A stretch of 64,000 nucleotides of DNA, taken from NCBI GenBank assembly GCA_046331625.1, contig JAXLQL010000021.1:62001-126000 (forward strand), written 5' to 3'. The position numbers and the translations under genes are program-made. How positions within the stretch are numbered: position 1 is the first letter of the stretch; each line of letters starts with the position of its first letter. Under the pieces are notes generated by a model. That model was not told where the DNA came from. It did not search any database and saw only the letters and a program-made list of their open reading frames with translations. Source of the DNA: JAXLQL01 sp046331625 (GTDB lineage: Bacteria; Acidobacteriota; Terriglobia; Bryobacterales; Bryobacteraceae). Positions 1 to 8,288 of this stretch are shown in pieces.

Positions 1-498
1 GATGTGCTGGACTGGGTTCCGGCCGTGCATTTCTCGCGCCATCAATTGCAACTGGTACTGCAGTGGCGCTTGCTGCCTGTTACCGGCACTGCCGCGAAGG
101 CTTGCGAAGCCGAGATGTCGAAGCAGCATCGGACGGTGGTGCAAGGCGGATGCAACTGGCGTGTACCCGGAGTGGAGGAAACTCTGCTGGCGGCGATGTG
201 CGGTCGCTTCGACTTCGACCATGATCCAATTCATTGGGCTGTGGATGCCGCTCTGCTTCCCACCAAAGATGTCGACTGGAACCGCTGGAGCCGGTTGGCG
301 GCCGAGTTCGCACCCGAAGCATTTGACCGGCTGGAATGGATGCGGCACGCAGGCTGGCGCGCGCCCCAGTTGAAGCGGCCACCTGCGCCGAAGCCAGCAG
401 CGCCTCCGAAACCAGCGATGCCGCACGCGCTTCGGGCTGCGTACCGGCGCTGGCGCGGAAGAGCCGGCCGTGTGCTGAGAAAGATGGGGCTGCGATGA
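1..498 (+). CDS. C-terminal part of a nucleotidyltransferase-like protein
   Basis: The frame is open from the window edge, so the N-terminus is missing. The visible 165 residues include a stretch (VEETLLAAMCGRFDFDHDPI, then HWAVDAALL and DVDWNRW) that resembles the C-terminal helical part of the uncharacterised nucleotidyltransferase family PF14907, common in polysaccharide clusters. The tail is rich in Pro, Ala and Arg. The stop codon overlaps the start of the exporter permease gene by ATGA, so the two are translationally coupled and the protein probably belongs to the same polysaccharide pathway. The family assignment rests on pattern memory only; the catalytic half lies outside the window. 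Confidence 0.5.
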   Translation, partial: DVLDWVPAVHFSRHQLQLVLQWRLLPVTGTAAKACEAEMSKQHRTVVQGGCNWRVPGVEETLLAAMCGRFDFDHDPIHWAVDAALLPTKDVDWNRWSRLAAEFAPEAFDRLEWMRHAGWRAPQLKRPPAPKPAAPPKPAMPHALRAAYRRWRGRAGRVLRKMGLR

Positions 499-1313
499 TC
501 ACGGTCATTCAGGCGGCTCGGGAGCGCATCTCGCCCGCGGCGTTCGTGCGCGAGTACTTCGAATTTCGCTCGTTGCTCAAGCACCTGACTCTGCGCGATC
601 TGCGGCTGCGCTACCGGTATACGTCGCTCGGCATTTCCTGGGTGGTGTTGCAGCCGCTGATTACGATGGCGGTGTTCACCACGGTGTTCGCGAACGTGCT
701 GCGCCCCTCGACGGGTGGGATTCCGTATTCGCTGTTCGCGCTTGCGGGGCTGGTTCCTTGGAACTTCTTCTCGTCATCGCTCGGCCGCGCGTGCATGGTA
801 TTCGTGTCGAACTCGGGGCTTTTGACGAAGGTCTACTTTCCGCGCGGAATCCTGCCATTGGGATCGGTGTTCGGTAGCACGTTGGATCTCACGGTGGGCT
901 GCGTGCTGGTTTGCGGCTATTCGATGTGGTGCGGCTACTGGCCCACCTGGCGCTGGCTGCTGCTGCCCGCCGCGGCGATGCAGGCGGTGATCGTCACGTT
1001 CATCGTCTCGCTCGGGTTGGGGATCCTGAACGCGCTGCAGCGCGACGTCAAGAACGCGATGCAGTTCATTACGCAGTTGTGGATGTATGCGTCGCCGGTG
1101 GTGTATCCGGCATCGTTGGTTCCGGAGAAATACCGATGGTTGATCGGGCTCAACCCGATGACCGGAGTGCTCGACGGGTTCCGCTGGTGCCTGCTCGGCG
1201 TCGCGCCCGATGCGGAACTCTACTGGACCTCGCTGGCATCCACGGTTTTGTTCGGCGCGGGTGCGATCTGGCTATTCCTCCACTATGAGAGGAGCCTCGC
1301 CGAGCGGATATGA
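495..1313 (+). CDS. wzm: Wzm-type polysaccharide ABC exporter permease
   Basis: A 272-residue integral membrane protein of the ABC-2 polysaccharide/polyol-phosphate export family, which moves undecaprenol-linked O-antigen or teichoic-acid-like chains across the inner membrane. Residues 33-49 carry the family hallmark RDLRLRYRYTSLGISW just before the first membrane segment (about 50-70); about six hydrophobic segments follow, and length is normal for the family. A longer frame opens upstream, but the ATG at 495 overlaps the preceding stop and gives the correct N-terminus. The gene overlaps its ATPase partner by ATGA. Likely an operon with the ATPase and glycosyltransferase that follow. Confidence 0.93.
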   Translation: MITVIQAARERISPAAFVREYFEFRSLLKHLTLRDLRLRYRYTSLGISWVVLQPLITMAVFTTVFANVLRPSTGGIPYSLFALAGLVPWNFFSSSLGRACMVFVSNSGLLTKVYFPRGILPLGSVFGSTLDLTVGCVLVCGYSMWCGYWPTWRWLLLPAAAMQAVIVTFIVSLGLGILNALQRDVKNAMQFITQLWMYASPVVYPASLVPEKYRWLIGLNPMTGVLDGFRWCLLGVAPDAELYWTSLASTVLFGAGAIWLFLHYERSLAERI

Positions 1314-2530
1314 ACCACGCGATTTCGTCACGCGAGCTGACCAAGGTGTTTCGCGTGGGCGCGGGTGACTTCAAAGCGCTCGACGCGTTGACGTTCGACA
1401 TTTCGCCAGGAGAAATCGTCGGCATCATAGGGCGCAATGGCGCGGGCAAATCCACGCTGCTTAAGATTCTCGCGCGCATCCTGGCGCCGACATCGGGCCG
1501 CGTGGAACTGCGCGGACGGGTGGGCAGCCTGCTCGAAGTGGGCACCGGGTTCCACTCCGAGCTCACCGGCCGCGAAAACATCCACCTGAGCGCGGCGCTG
1601 CTCGGAATCAGTGAGAGCGATCTGGCCAGGCGGCTCGATTCGATCGTGGACTTTTCCGGCGTGGAAGCTTTTATCGATACGCCTGTGAAGCGCTATTCGA
1701 GCGGGATGTACATGCGGCTGGCGTTCGCCGTGGCCGCGCACCTCGAACCCGAGATCCTGCTGGTGGACGAAGTGCTCGCCGTGGGCGATCTCGAGTTCCA
1801 GAAGAAGTGCGTGCAGCGAATCGACAGCCTGGGGCAGAACGGACAGACAGTGCTGTTCGTCTCGCACAACATGCAGGCGGTGGCGAGGCTGTGCCAGCGC
1901 GGCATCTGGCTAGATGGCGGCCGGATCGTTCGCGACGGTCCGATGGCCGAAGTAACGGCGGCCTATGTCCGCCATGGCGCCGTGTATCCGGGCGTACGCG
2001 AGTGGCCAGACGTTGCCACCGCACCGGGAGACCGCGTGGTGCGGCTGAGGAAAGTGCTGGTGCGCGGACCCGATGGCGAGCCCACGGCTTCAGTGAATAT
2101 TGGCGATCCCTTCGACATCGAGATCGACTACGAGGTTCTTACCGGCGGGGTGGCGCTCTTCCCGGCGCTGCGCATCTTCAACGAATGGGGCGGGGAAGTG
2201 ATCTGGAGCACTGACTCGCCTGCGCCCGGTCACGGCAAGCCGCGGGAGCCGGGCCGCTATCACTGCGCGGTGCATTTTCCGGCCAACCTGTTGGCCGAGG
2301 GGTTCCTCAACGTGGTGGTCACGATCATGTCGCTGCAGCCGAAAAAGTTCCACCTCAACGAGGCCGATTGCGTGCACTTGCAAGCGACCGAGGTGATCGA
2401 CGGCTCCACCGCGCGCGGAGCATTCAGCGACACGGTGAGCAGTCTGATCCGTCCGCGGCTCGAGTGGACGGTGAGTAAGGTGGAGACCGCCGACAAAGAA
2501 GAAAACCTGGCGGTGAGGGGAATTCGATGA
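1310..2530 (+). CDS. wzt: Wzt-type polysaccharide ABC exporter ATPase with C-terminal carbohydrate-binding domain
   Basis: ATP-binding subunit (406 residues) that powers the Wzm permease encoded just upstream. Residues 1-240 form the nucleotide-binding domain: Walker A GRNGAGKST (41-49), signature YSSGMYMRLAFA (129-140), Walker B ILLVDE (149-154) and the switch His in VSHNM (186). Residues about 245-395 are an extra beta-rich domain like Wzt-C, which in O9a-type systems recognises the terminal modification of the glycan. The extension suggests export coupled to chain-end recognition rather than a plain TagH-type exporter. The start overlaps the upstream stop by ATGA, and the 3' end overlaps the glycosyltransferase in the same way. 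Confidence 0.93.
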   Translation: MNHAISSRELTKVFRVGAGDFKALDALTFDISPGEIVGIIGRNGAGKSTLLKILARILAPTSGRVELRGRVGSLLEVGTGFHSELTGRENIHLSAALLGISESDLARRLDSIVDFSGVEAFIDTPVKRYSSGMYMRLAFAVAAHLEPEILLVDEVLAVGDLEFQKKCVQRIDSLGQNGQTVLFVSHNMQAVARLCQRGIWLDGGRIVRDGPMAEVTAAYVRHGAVYPGVREWPDVATAPGDRVVRLRKVLVRGPDGEPTASVNIGDPFDIEIDYEVLTGGVALFPALRIFNEWGGEVIWSTDSPAPGHGKPREPGRYHCAVHFPANLLAEGFLNVVVTIMSLQPKKFHLNEADCVHLQATEVIDGSTARGAFSDTVSSLIRPRLEWTVSKVETADKEENLAVRGIR

Positions 2531-3654
2531 CGGACCTGTTGTTTCTGACGCCGATCTTGCCGTGCCCCACCGGGCATGGCGGTGCGATGCGCGCGAGCGT
2601 GCTGGTGGATGTGCTGGCCGAGCGTCATCGTGTCTTCGTCGCCAACACGGGCTTGTGGGGGCGGCAGGGCGTGGAGGAGGAATGGGTGAGGTCCCGCGCG
2701 GCGGGCTGCGCTTCGTTGCCCGCGCAACCGGATGAGGCGGCATTGAACCGGCTCTTGAAGGAGCAGTTCCACGGCGCGAAATTCGAAGCTCTCTACGTGT
2801 ACTATCTCGGGGTGGCCAATGTCGCAGTGCAACTGCAGACGATGCTCGGCACACCGCGGCCGCGCGCGGTGTTGGACCTGGTGGACAACGACGTGGAGAG
2901 AGCCGAACGCTTCATCGCGCTCCGCGAGCAGATCGGCGATAGCCAGGAGGCCGCAGTGGAAAAGGCCGCACTCTCACGCCTGCAAGTGTACTTGAAGGTA
3001 TTCCTGCCGCGATTCGACACCGTGGTGTTGTGCAGCGAGCGCGAGCGCGACGCCATGGCCAAATCATATCCGCATAAAGAGTTCGTCTACGTGCCGAACG
3101 TAGTGCGTCCCGCCGCGCCCGCGGCTTTGCCGCGCGACCCCGCGCGGCTGATGTTCGTGGGCACGCTCGACTATCTGCCCAACGAAGACGGCGTGTCGTA
3201 CTTCTGTGAAAGCGTGCTGCCGCTGCTGCGCGAATCCGGCCACCGTTGCAAGGTGCGGATCATCGGCTCCGGAGGCAAGGCTCGCGTGCAGGCTTTGGCG
3301 GGGCTTCCTGACGTGGAGTTGACAGGATTCGTCCGCGATCTGGCGCCCGAGTTCGCTCAGGCCGGAATGCTCATCTGCCCGCTCCGGGCCGGATCCGGAA
3401 CGCGGCTCAAGATTCTCGAAGCGATCAGTCACGAGTGTCCGGTGGTTTCAACGCACATCGGCGCCGAAGGGCTGGGGCTGGTGCACGAGCAGCACTGCCT
3501 GCTGGCCGATTCGCCCGCCGAGTTCGCGGAGGCTTGCCGGCGGATGATGACCGATGGGGCACTGCGTGCGCGGCTGGTGGCGAATGCGTCAGAGTGGTTC
3601 CAGACCACGCATTCGGTGGAGCAGGTTCGGTCGGCGCTGCGGGACGTGGTGTGA
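2527..3654 (+). CDS. GT-B glycosyltransferase (family 4-like)
   Basis: A 375-residue glycosyltransferase of the GT-B fold. The N-terminal acceptor domain begins LLFLTPILPCPTGHGGAMRA with a glycine-rich loop. The C-terminal donor domain starts near residue 210 (RLMFVGTLDYLPNEDGV) and contains PLRAGSGTRLKILEAI (about 284-299), the region that holds the sugar-nucleotide-binding glutamates. It resembles the glycosyltransferase fused or linked to sugar-transfer modules in acidobacterial polysaccharide clusters. ATGA overlap with the exporter ATPase indicates one transcript. Donor and acceptor sugars cannot be read from the sequence. Confidence 0.85.
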   Translation: MTDLLFLTPILPCPTGHGGAMRASVLVDVLAERHRVFVANTGLWGRQGVEEEWVRSRAAGCASLPAQPDEAALNRLLKEQFHGAKFEALYVYYLGVANVAVQLQTMLGTPRPRAVLDLVDNDVERAERFIALREQIGDSQEAAVEKAALSRLQVYLKVFLPRFDTVVLCSERERDAMAKSYPHKEFVYVPNVVRPAAPAALPRDPARLMFVGTLDYLPNEDGVSYFCESVLPLLRESGHRCKVRIIGSGGKARVQALAGLPDVELTGFVRDLAPEFAQAGMLICPLRAGSGTRLKILEAISHECPVVSTHIGAEGLGLVHEQHCLLADSPAEFAEACRRMMTDGALRARLVANASEWFQTTHSVEQVRSALRDVV

Positions 3655-3664
3655 GCGGCGCGGC

Positions 3665-4531
3665 TCAGGACGCTCCGTAGCTGTACGGCGGATACGGAAA
3701 TGCGGCGGACTGGCTCCCGATGAAGTAGATTCGATTCTTCCCGTCCGGACAGTAGACGAGCTTGTTGGCCACCGTGGCGGCTACGGTTCCCAATGAGCGG
3801 ACGTTGACGCCGGTGCCGCCGTTGGGCGTGGTGGCTCCGCTCGATTCGGCGATCTCGAGCGTAACGGAATTGGCCCCCGCCAACGTCACGCTCGACACCA
3901 GGCCGATGTGGAACGCCTGGGAGCCGGAACTCGTGTTGTAGGATCCGTCTGGGTTCTTGCCGGCCATGATATCCGGATTGTCGTTCTTGACGTCTTTGAA
4001 GAAGATGGCCGCATCGTCGACTCGGATTTCTGGCGCCGACCTGCGCCGCAGCGAAGGATACAAGCCCCAGATGGTTCGCGGCTTGAAACCGGTTGCGCCA
4101 GTCGGATTGAACGCACCCTTGGATGGATGACCCATGCCCCAATAGTTCGCGACAAAGCCGCCGCAGTCGATTCCGAGGTAGTTGTCGCAGTACTTGTCGA
4201 CGCTCGTGTCGTCTACCAACCCGCACAGCGAAGCGAGCCAGAGGGCATCCTGAATCTCATCGGGAGCGCCCTTGCCGTTGTAGACTCGCCACATGGAGGT
4301 GGCGAGGTACTCGTCGCCTTTGATTTCGAAGAGGTTCGGCAGGGCCCCGAGTCCGGGTTTGCCGAGCAGTTTGCCGACGCCGCGAACGAAGTCCGCGTAG
4401 GCCATCGCGGCGTTCTTCGCCTTGTCATCCAAGCCGCTTTGGAGATAGTTCCGAACCCAGGTGGTGGTGAACGTGTCTCCGACCCAGCAATCGAGGTTCA
4501 GGTAGGTATTCACGTAGCTGCTTGCGGGCAT
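3665..4531 (-). CDS. Hypothetical protein with NlpC/P60-like Cys-His signature
   Basis: A 288-residue protein of unrecognised family. The motif YLGIDCGGFVANYWG (about 119-132) looks like the catalytic-cysteine motif of NlpC/P60 and CHAP amidases (normally DCSGFV), with Cys123 as candidate nucleophile; SQAFHIGLVSSV (about 200-211) would supply the histidine. This is a motif reading only, since the middle of the protein does not look like a standard peptidoglycan hydrolase. No signal peptide is visible, which is odd for a wall enzyme. The start at 4531 is preceded by GGAGACC at good spacing; a longer frame to 4594 exists but lacks a ribosome site. It faces the polysaccharide cluster tail to tail. 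Confidence 0.6.
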   Translation of the reverse strand: MPASSYVNTYLNLDCWVGDTFTTTWVRNYLQSGLDDKAKNAAMAYADFVRGVGKLLGKPGLGALPNLFEIKGDEYLATSMWRVYNGKGAPDEIQDALWLASLCGLVDDTSVDKYCDNYLGIDCGGFVANYWGMGHPSKGAFNPTGATGFKPRTIWGLYPSLRRRSAPEIRVDDAAIFFKDVKNDNPDIMAGKNPDGSYNTSSGSQAFHIGLVSSVTLAGANSVTLEIAESSGATTPNGGTGVNVRSLGTVAATVANKLVYCPDGKNRIYFIGSQSAAFPYPPYSYGAS

Positions 4532-4801
4532 TGCAGGTCTCCTGAGATCAAAGTAGCGCCGCAGCGAGGGCGGTGTCCATGGACTGGCGAACACCTCGGG
4601 TGCGCGCGGGACGTTCCGCCAACCATACTAGACGAACCTAGGCGTGGGTTCCCTTCGTGGGCGCCGGTTGGACATTCGCGGGGCGAGTGATCCCAGACAT
4701 ACCGGCTTCAGTCTGCTATGATCGAACGTCCTACCCGCACAGGGGAGAGAGCGCTGCTTTTCGGCCCGGGGAATCTTGCGGCGGATCCGGAAGGAGACTT
4801 C

Positions 4802-6343
4802 TTGCGCATTCACCTCGTCAATCCGAGCGACGTGTCGTTCGGCATCGGCGTCATCACGCCTCGTTGGCTCTACGTCTTGGCGGCAGCCACTCCGCGGGAG
4901 TACGGCGACCCCATCATCACCGACGAAACACTGGAGCAGCTTCAACTCGACCGCGTGCAGCCGGGCGACGTGGTTGGCATCGGCATCCACACCGCGAATG
5001 TCTTTCGCGGACTCGAGCTTGGCCGCCAGGCTCGCGCCCGCGGCGCCTGGGTGGTCTACGGCGGGATCCACGCGACGCTCTATCCGGATGAAGCGCATGA
5101 ACTCGGCGGAGCGCATGCCGTGGTGAAGGGCGATGGTGACGTCGTGTGGAAGCAGGTGATCGCCGACTGCGCCAATGGTTCGCCGCAGCGTGTATACGAA
5201 GGCGGCCGGCTCGCGGCGGATCGCTTCCTGCCCGCGCGTTGGGACCTGATGAAGCCCAAGAGCTACATGTGGGCTTCGGTGCAGACGGTTCGCGGATGCC
5301 CCAAGCACTGCTCGTTCTGCTCGGTGTGGCGGACCGACGGACAGAAGCCGCGGCAACGTGTGTCGCATGCGGTGATCGAGGAAATCGTCCAACTGCGGCG
5401 GCTCGGCTACCGCTTCATTGCGCTCGCCGACGACAACTTCTATCCGGTGACGCTCACCGATATCGAACTTGCGCGCAAACAAAACAACCTCGAGCGAGTG
5501 GCCGAACTCGAATCGATCCGCGCCGAGCGTTTCGAGTTGATGGAGCAGATGACCGAGCTTCCCTCCGACATGATCTTCTTCACCCAGATCACCATGGAAG
5601 CGGCCGAGGACTCCGAGTTTCTCGCTGCAATGCGCAAAGCTCGCATCAAAGGTGCGCTGGTGGGCGTGGAGGCGGTGACGAAGGAAGGCCTGAAGTCGGT
5701 CTACAAGGATTTCAATTCGCACGGCGACGATCTCGCTCAGCGATTGCGCAACTTCAAGTCGAACGGCGTACACGTACTGGGGTCGTTCATCTTCGGTCTC
5801 CAGACGGATCGGGCGAGTACATTCGACGCAACCGCGGCGCTTGCCAAGCAGGCGAACCTCACGTTCGCGCAGTTCGTGACCATGACGCCATTCCCCGGCA
5901 CGGTCGATTTCCAGAAGTGGGAAAAGGAACAGGGCGAAGGCGTAGCCCGGATCGACGGTGTGCCCGTTACGCGCTATTGGTTGATCCCCGGCCATATGCG
6001 GCCCAAGCTCTACACGCCGCATCCGACGATGTCACCGGACGAAATTCGCGGGCGCACGCAAGGCGTGTGGGATGACTTCTACAGTCTCAAGGCGATCTGG
6101 GACCGGACTGATTGCGTCAAGTCGGTGAAGGCGAAACTTGCGTTCGTGTTCATCTCGAAGCTCTATCGTCAGATGTATGCCAAGACCGGGATCGCCACCG
6201 ACAGCGCGCGGCGGCAGAACGCGAACCGGTGGGCGCGGTGGCTCGCAAAGCCGTGCCGGAAACTGTTCGCCGCGAAGCCGATGCCGGATCTCGCGCTGCC
6301 GTCGCGCGCACAGGGGCGGACGGTGCTCCCGATTCTGCAATAG
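4802..6343 (+). CDS. B12-binding-domain radical SAM protein
   Basis: A 513-residue radical SAM enzyme. The N-terminal 130 residues form a cobalamin-binding-like Rossmann domain (start RIHLVNPSD, later GIHTANVFRGLELGRQAR and VVYGGIHAT). The radical SAM core follows with the [4Fe-4S] ligands in GCPKHCSFC (Cys166, 170, 173). The C-terminal part is about 200 residues and not assigned. The TTG at 4802 is preferred because GGAAGGAG lies about 6 bases before it and the domain then begins at the family position; an in-frame ATG at 4718 would add 28 atypical residues. B12-dependent enzymes of this layout include methylases and ring-rearranging enzymes; the substrate here is unknown. Confidence 0.85.
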   Translation: MRIHLVNPSDVSFGIGVITPRWLYVLAAATPREYGDPIITDETLEQLQLDRVQPGDVVGIGIHTANVFRGLELGRQARARGAWVVYGGIHATLYPDEAHELGGAHAVVKGDGDVVWKQVIADCANGSPQRVYEGGRLAADRFLPARWDLMKPKSYMWASVQTVRGCPKHCSFCSVWRTDGQKPRQRVSHAVIEEIVQLRRLGYRFIALADDNFYPVTLTDIELARKQNNLERVAELESIRAERFELMEQMTELPSDMIFFTQITMEAAEDSEFLAAMRKARIKGALVGVEAVTKEGLKSVYKDFNSHGDDLAQRLRNFKSNGVHVLGSFIFGLQTDRASTFDATAALAKQANLTFAQFVTMTPFPGTVDFQKWEKEQGEGVARIDGVPVTRYWLIPGHMRPKLYTPHPTMSPDEIRGRTQGVWDDFYSLKAIWDRTDCVKSVKAKLAFVFISKLYRQMYAKTGIATDSARRQNANRWARWLAKPCRKLFAAKPMPDLALPSRAQGRTVLPILQ

Positions 6344-6346
6344 CCG

Positions 6347-7282
6347 CTAGTTCGCTTCCCCGAAGGCCGCTCGCACGGCTGGCGCGATTCGCTGCGGGGC
6401 CGTCCAGTCCGGATACTTCGTTTGCAACTCCGCAGTGATCACCGGGATCGCATCCTCCGCGCTCCTCCCTTGCCCCTTCAACTCCCCCGCGCGCGATCGA
6501 ATCGTCCGGAGCACGGCGCGTTGCGCACCGGTCAACGATCCATCGCCGATGGAGCCGTGGCTCGGCACGATCTTCGCGGGCTTCAACCGGTCAATGCGGT
6601 CGAGCACGCCGAGCCACGGCTGCAGGGCGGAGAATTTCCCAAACGCCAGAAAGGCGTGGTTCATGACGATGTCGCCGGCGAAGAGCACGCGATCTTGGCG
6701 CACCCAGGCCAGCGTGTCGCCGCGCGTGTGCGTGCCGCCGAGCGACAGCAGGTTCACGTCGACGCCACCCAGGTGGACGGTGTACTCGCGTTCGAACGTC
6801 ACGTCAGCCTTGCGAAAGCGGACGTCCTTCAGCAACTCCGCGTGCAGCGGCGAGATCTTCGAGAACTGCTCCACCATGCTCATGCCGAGTTCATCGAGAT
6901 CCTGCTGTTGGAGCTTCGACAGCACGAACTTGGTGCTCGCCGGGAACGCCGAACTGCCGCCGGCGTGCTCGGGATGGAAGTGCGTAGTGACCAGGTAGAG
7001 CTCGGGCCGTTTAGCCACGCGTTCCACTTCGCGAAGGATGGCTTGCGCATTGCGAGGTCCGAGGCCGGTGTCGATCACGAGCGTGGCGCGCTCGCCGGCG
7101 ACGATGCCCACGTTCGGAACCATCGGCACGTGGTCATCTCCGATCACCCACACGTGCTCGCTTGTCTTGACAGCCGCGGCTTCGCGAACCATCGGTGGCT
7201 TGGGTGGCGCTTTCGACGGCGCGGACTGTTGCGCGGCGAGTGTTGCAGCGAGCACCATCGTCGCGAATAATGCAGTCTTCAT
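6347..7282 (-). CDS. Secreted metallo-beta-lactamase-fold hydrolase
   Basis: A 311-residue protein with a signal peptide (MKTALFATMVLAATLAAQQ) followed by a metallo-beta-lactamase fold. The zinc motif THFHPEHAGG (HxHxEH at 101-106) has Glu where most members have Asp; further ligands are probably His in GGTHTRGDT, Asp in VLFAGDIV and His in IVPSHG. The organisation resembles the periplasmic quinoprotein-relay/SoxH-like and glyoxalase II-like subfamilies rather than true beta-lactamases. The ATG at 7282 is chosen because AAAGGAA precedes it and the signal peptide starts there. It is convergent with the radical SAM gene, 3 bases apart. Confidence 0.85.
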   Translation of the reverse strand: MKTALFATMVLAATLAAQQSAPSKAPPKPPMVREAAAVKTSEHVWVIGDDHVPMVPNVGIVAGERATLVIDTGLGPRNAQAILREVERVAKRPELYLVTTHFHPEHAGGSSAFPASTKFVLSKLQQQDLDELGMSMVEQFSKISPLHAELLKDVRFRKADVTFEREYTVHLGGVDVNLLSLGGTHTRGDTLAWVRQDRVLFAGDIVMNHAFLAFGKFSALQPWLGVLDRIDRLKPAKIVPSHGSIGDGSLTGAQRAVLRTIRSRAGELKGQGRSAEDAIPVITAELQTKYPDWTAPQRIAPAVRAAFGEAN

Positions 7283-7350
7283 GGAGTTCCTTTCGGGTCC
7301 CTCCATTGTCGTATGCCGCAGCCTCCCTCCGGCTCGCGCTCTCTCCTCAG

Positions 7351-7440
7351 TTTACAAAACATCAAATCCGTCAACCACAGGTTTACCAATCCATCACTTC
7401 ATAAACTTGCCTACGGTTTGGAGATGGTGTATTTTGTAAA
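7351..7440. promoter_or_regulatory. Candidate AbiEi operator and promoter of the abiE operon
   Basis: TTTACAAAA (7351-7359) and its exact reverse complement TTTTGTAAA (7432-7440) face each other across 72 bases of AT-rich sequence, with a further GTTTACC at 7381. AbiEi antitoxins are known to repress their own operon by binding inverted repeats upstream, so this is a plausible operator. The right arm lies directly against the ATG at 7443 and there is no Shine-Dalgarno sequence, so the message may be leaderless. The role is inferred from position. Confidence 0.45.
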
Positions 7441-7442
7441 CC

Positions 7443-8288
7443 ATGAATAGTCACAACCGGAGAAAGCTAAACTGGCTCCACCGCAACCTCTCCGAGGGGC
7501 TCGTGGCCGATGCGGGCTGGTTCGAGCGGCATGGCATCTCGCGCCAACTCCGGCGCAAGTACGTATTGAGCGGCTGGCTGCTATCCCTAGCCCGCGGTGT
7601 GTACACGCGGCCAGTTCCCTACGAATCGAAGCGGCGATTGCCCTGGCAGCAACTCGCGATCTCCCTCGGCTCCTTGTTGGACGTGCCAGTCGCCGTGGGC
7701 GGGCGAACTGCCCTCGAACTGCACGGATTCAGCCACTACCTCGCGGCAAACGGTCCGCGCGAAGTGCAGCTTTACGCCAAGCACGACCTGCCCCGTTGGG
7801 TGTGGCGTGTCCCGGTCAGTGCTCCTCTCGTGGTTCACAAGACCACGCGGCTCTTCACGAAAGCAGGCACGATCCCCTCCGCCGCGGCAGCAGCCAGCGC
7901 AACGGATATGCTGGCCCGCTCCGGCCTAGCGCACCAACCGTGGGGCCACGCCGGTTGGACGCTCACCGTTTCCACGCCAGAACGCGCTATGCTCGAACTA
8001 CTCGACGAACTCCCGAATCGCGAGACATTCCATCAAGCGGACGTGCTGATGGAGGGCCTGCGCAATCTCAGCCCGCGCCGGCTCCAAGCGCTTCTCGTGG
8101 ATTGCAAAAGCGTCAAAGTGAAGCGCCTGTTCTTCTGGTTCGCCGAGCGCCACGGCCACGCGTGGCTCCGGAGGCTCGACCGTTCCAAGATCGACCTCGG
8201 CAAAGGCAAGCGCATGCTAGTGCGCGGCGGCAAGCTCGACTCGAAATACGACATCACCGTCCCGAAGAACTTCCATGGCGTACGCTGA
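7443..8288 (+). CDS. abiEi: Type IV antitoxin AbiEi
   Basis: A 281-residue protein with a winged-helix N-terminus (about 10-65, including a turn LRRKYVLSGWLLSLARGVYTR typical of AbiEi N-domains) and a larger C-terminal AbiEi domain containing STPERAMLELLDELP. Antitoxins of this family repress the operon and neutralise the nucleotidyltransferase toxin without direct complex formation. The next gene begins 14 bases inside this one, the usual arrangement of AbiE pairs. No ribosome-binding site precedes the ATG, and the AT-rich promoter region ends directly at the start codon. Confidence 0.85.
   Translation: MNSHNRRKLNWLHRNLSEGLVADAGWFERHGISRQLRRKYVLSGWLLSLARGVYTRPVPYESKRRLPWQQLAISLGSLLDVPVAVGGRTALELHGFSHYLAANGPREVQLYAKHDLPRWVWRVPVSAPLVVHKTTRLFTKAGTIPSAAAAASATDMLARSGLAHQPWGHAGWTLTVSTPERAMLELLDELPNRETFHQADVLMEGLRNLSPRRLQALLVDCKSVKVKRLFFWFAERHGHAWLRRLDRSKIDLGKGKRMLVRGGKLDSKYDITVPKNFHGVR

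Noticed and set aside
4718..4801. ATG at 4718 as start of the radical SAM gene
   Set aside because: The TTG at 4802 has GGAAGGAG at proper distance and starts the domain as in the family; the extra 28 residues look unlike any domain.
4628..6022. 464-codon minus-strand frame opposite the radical SAM gene
   Set aside because: The plus frame has the CxxxCxxC cluster and a B12-binding domain; the antisense product is Arg/His-rich without motifs.
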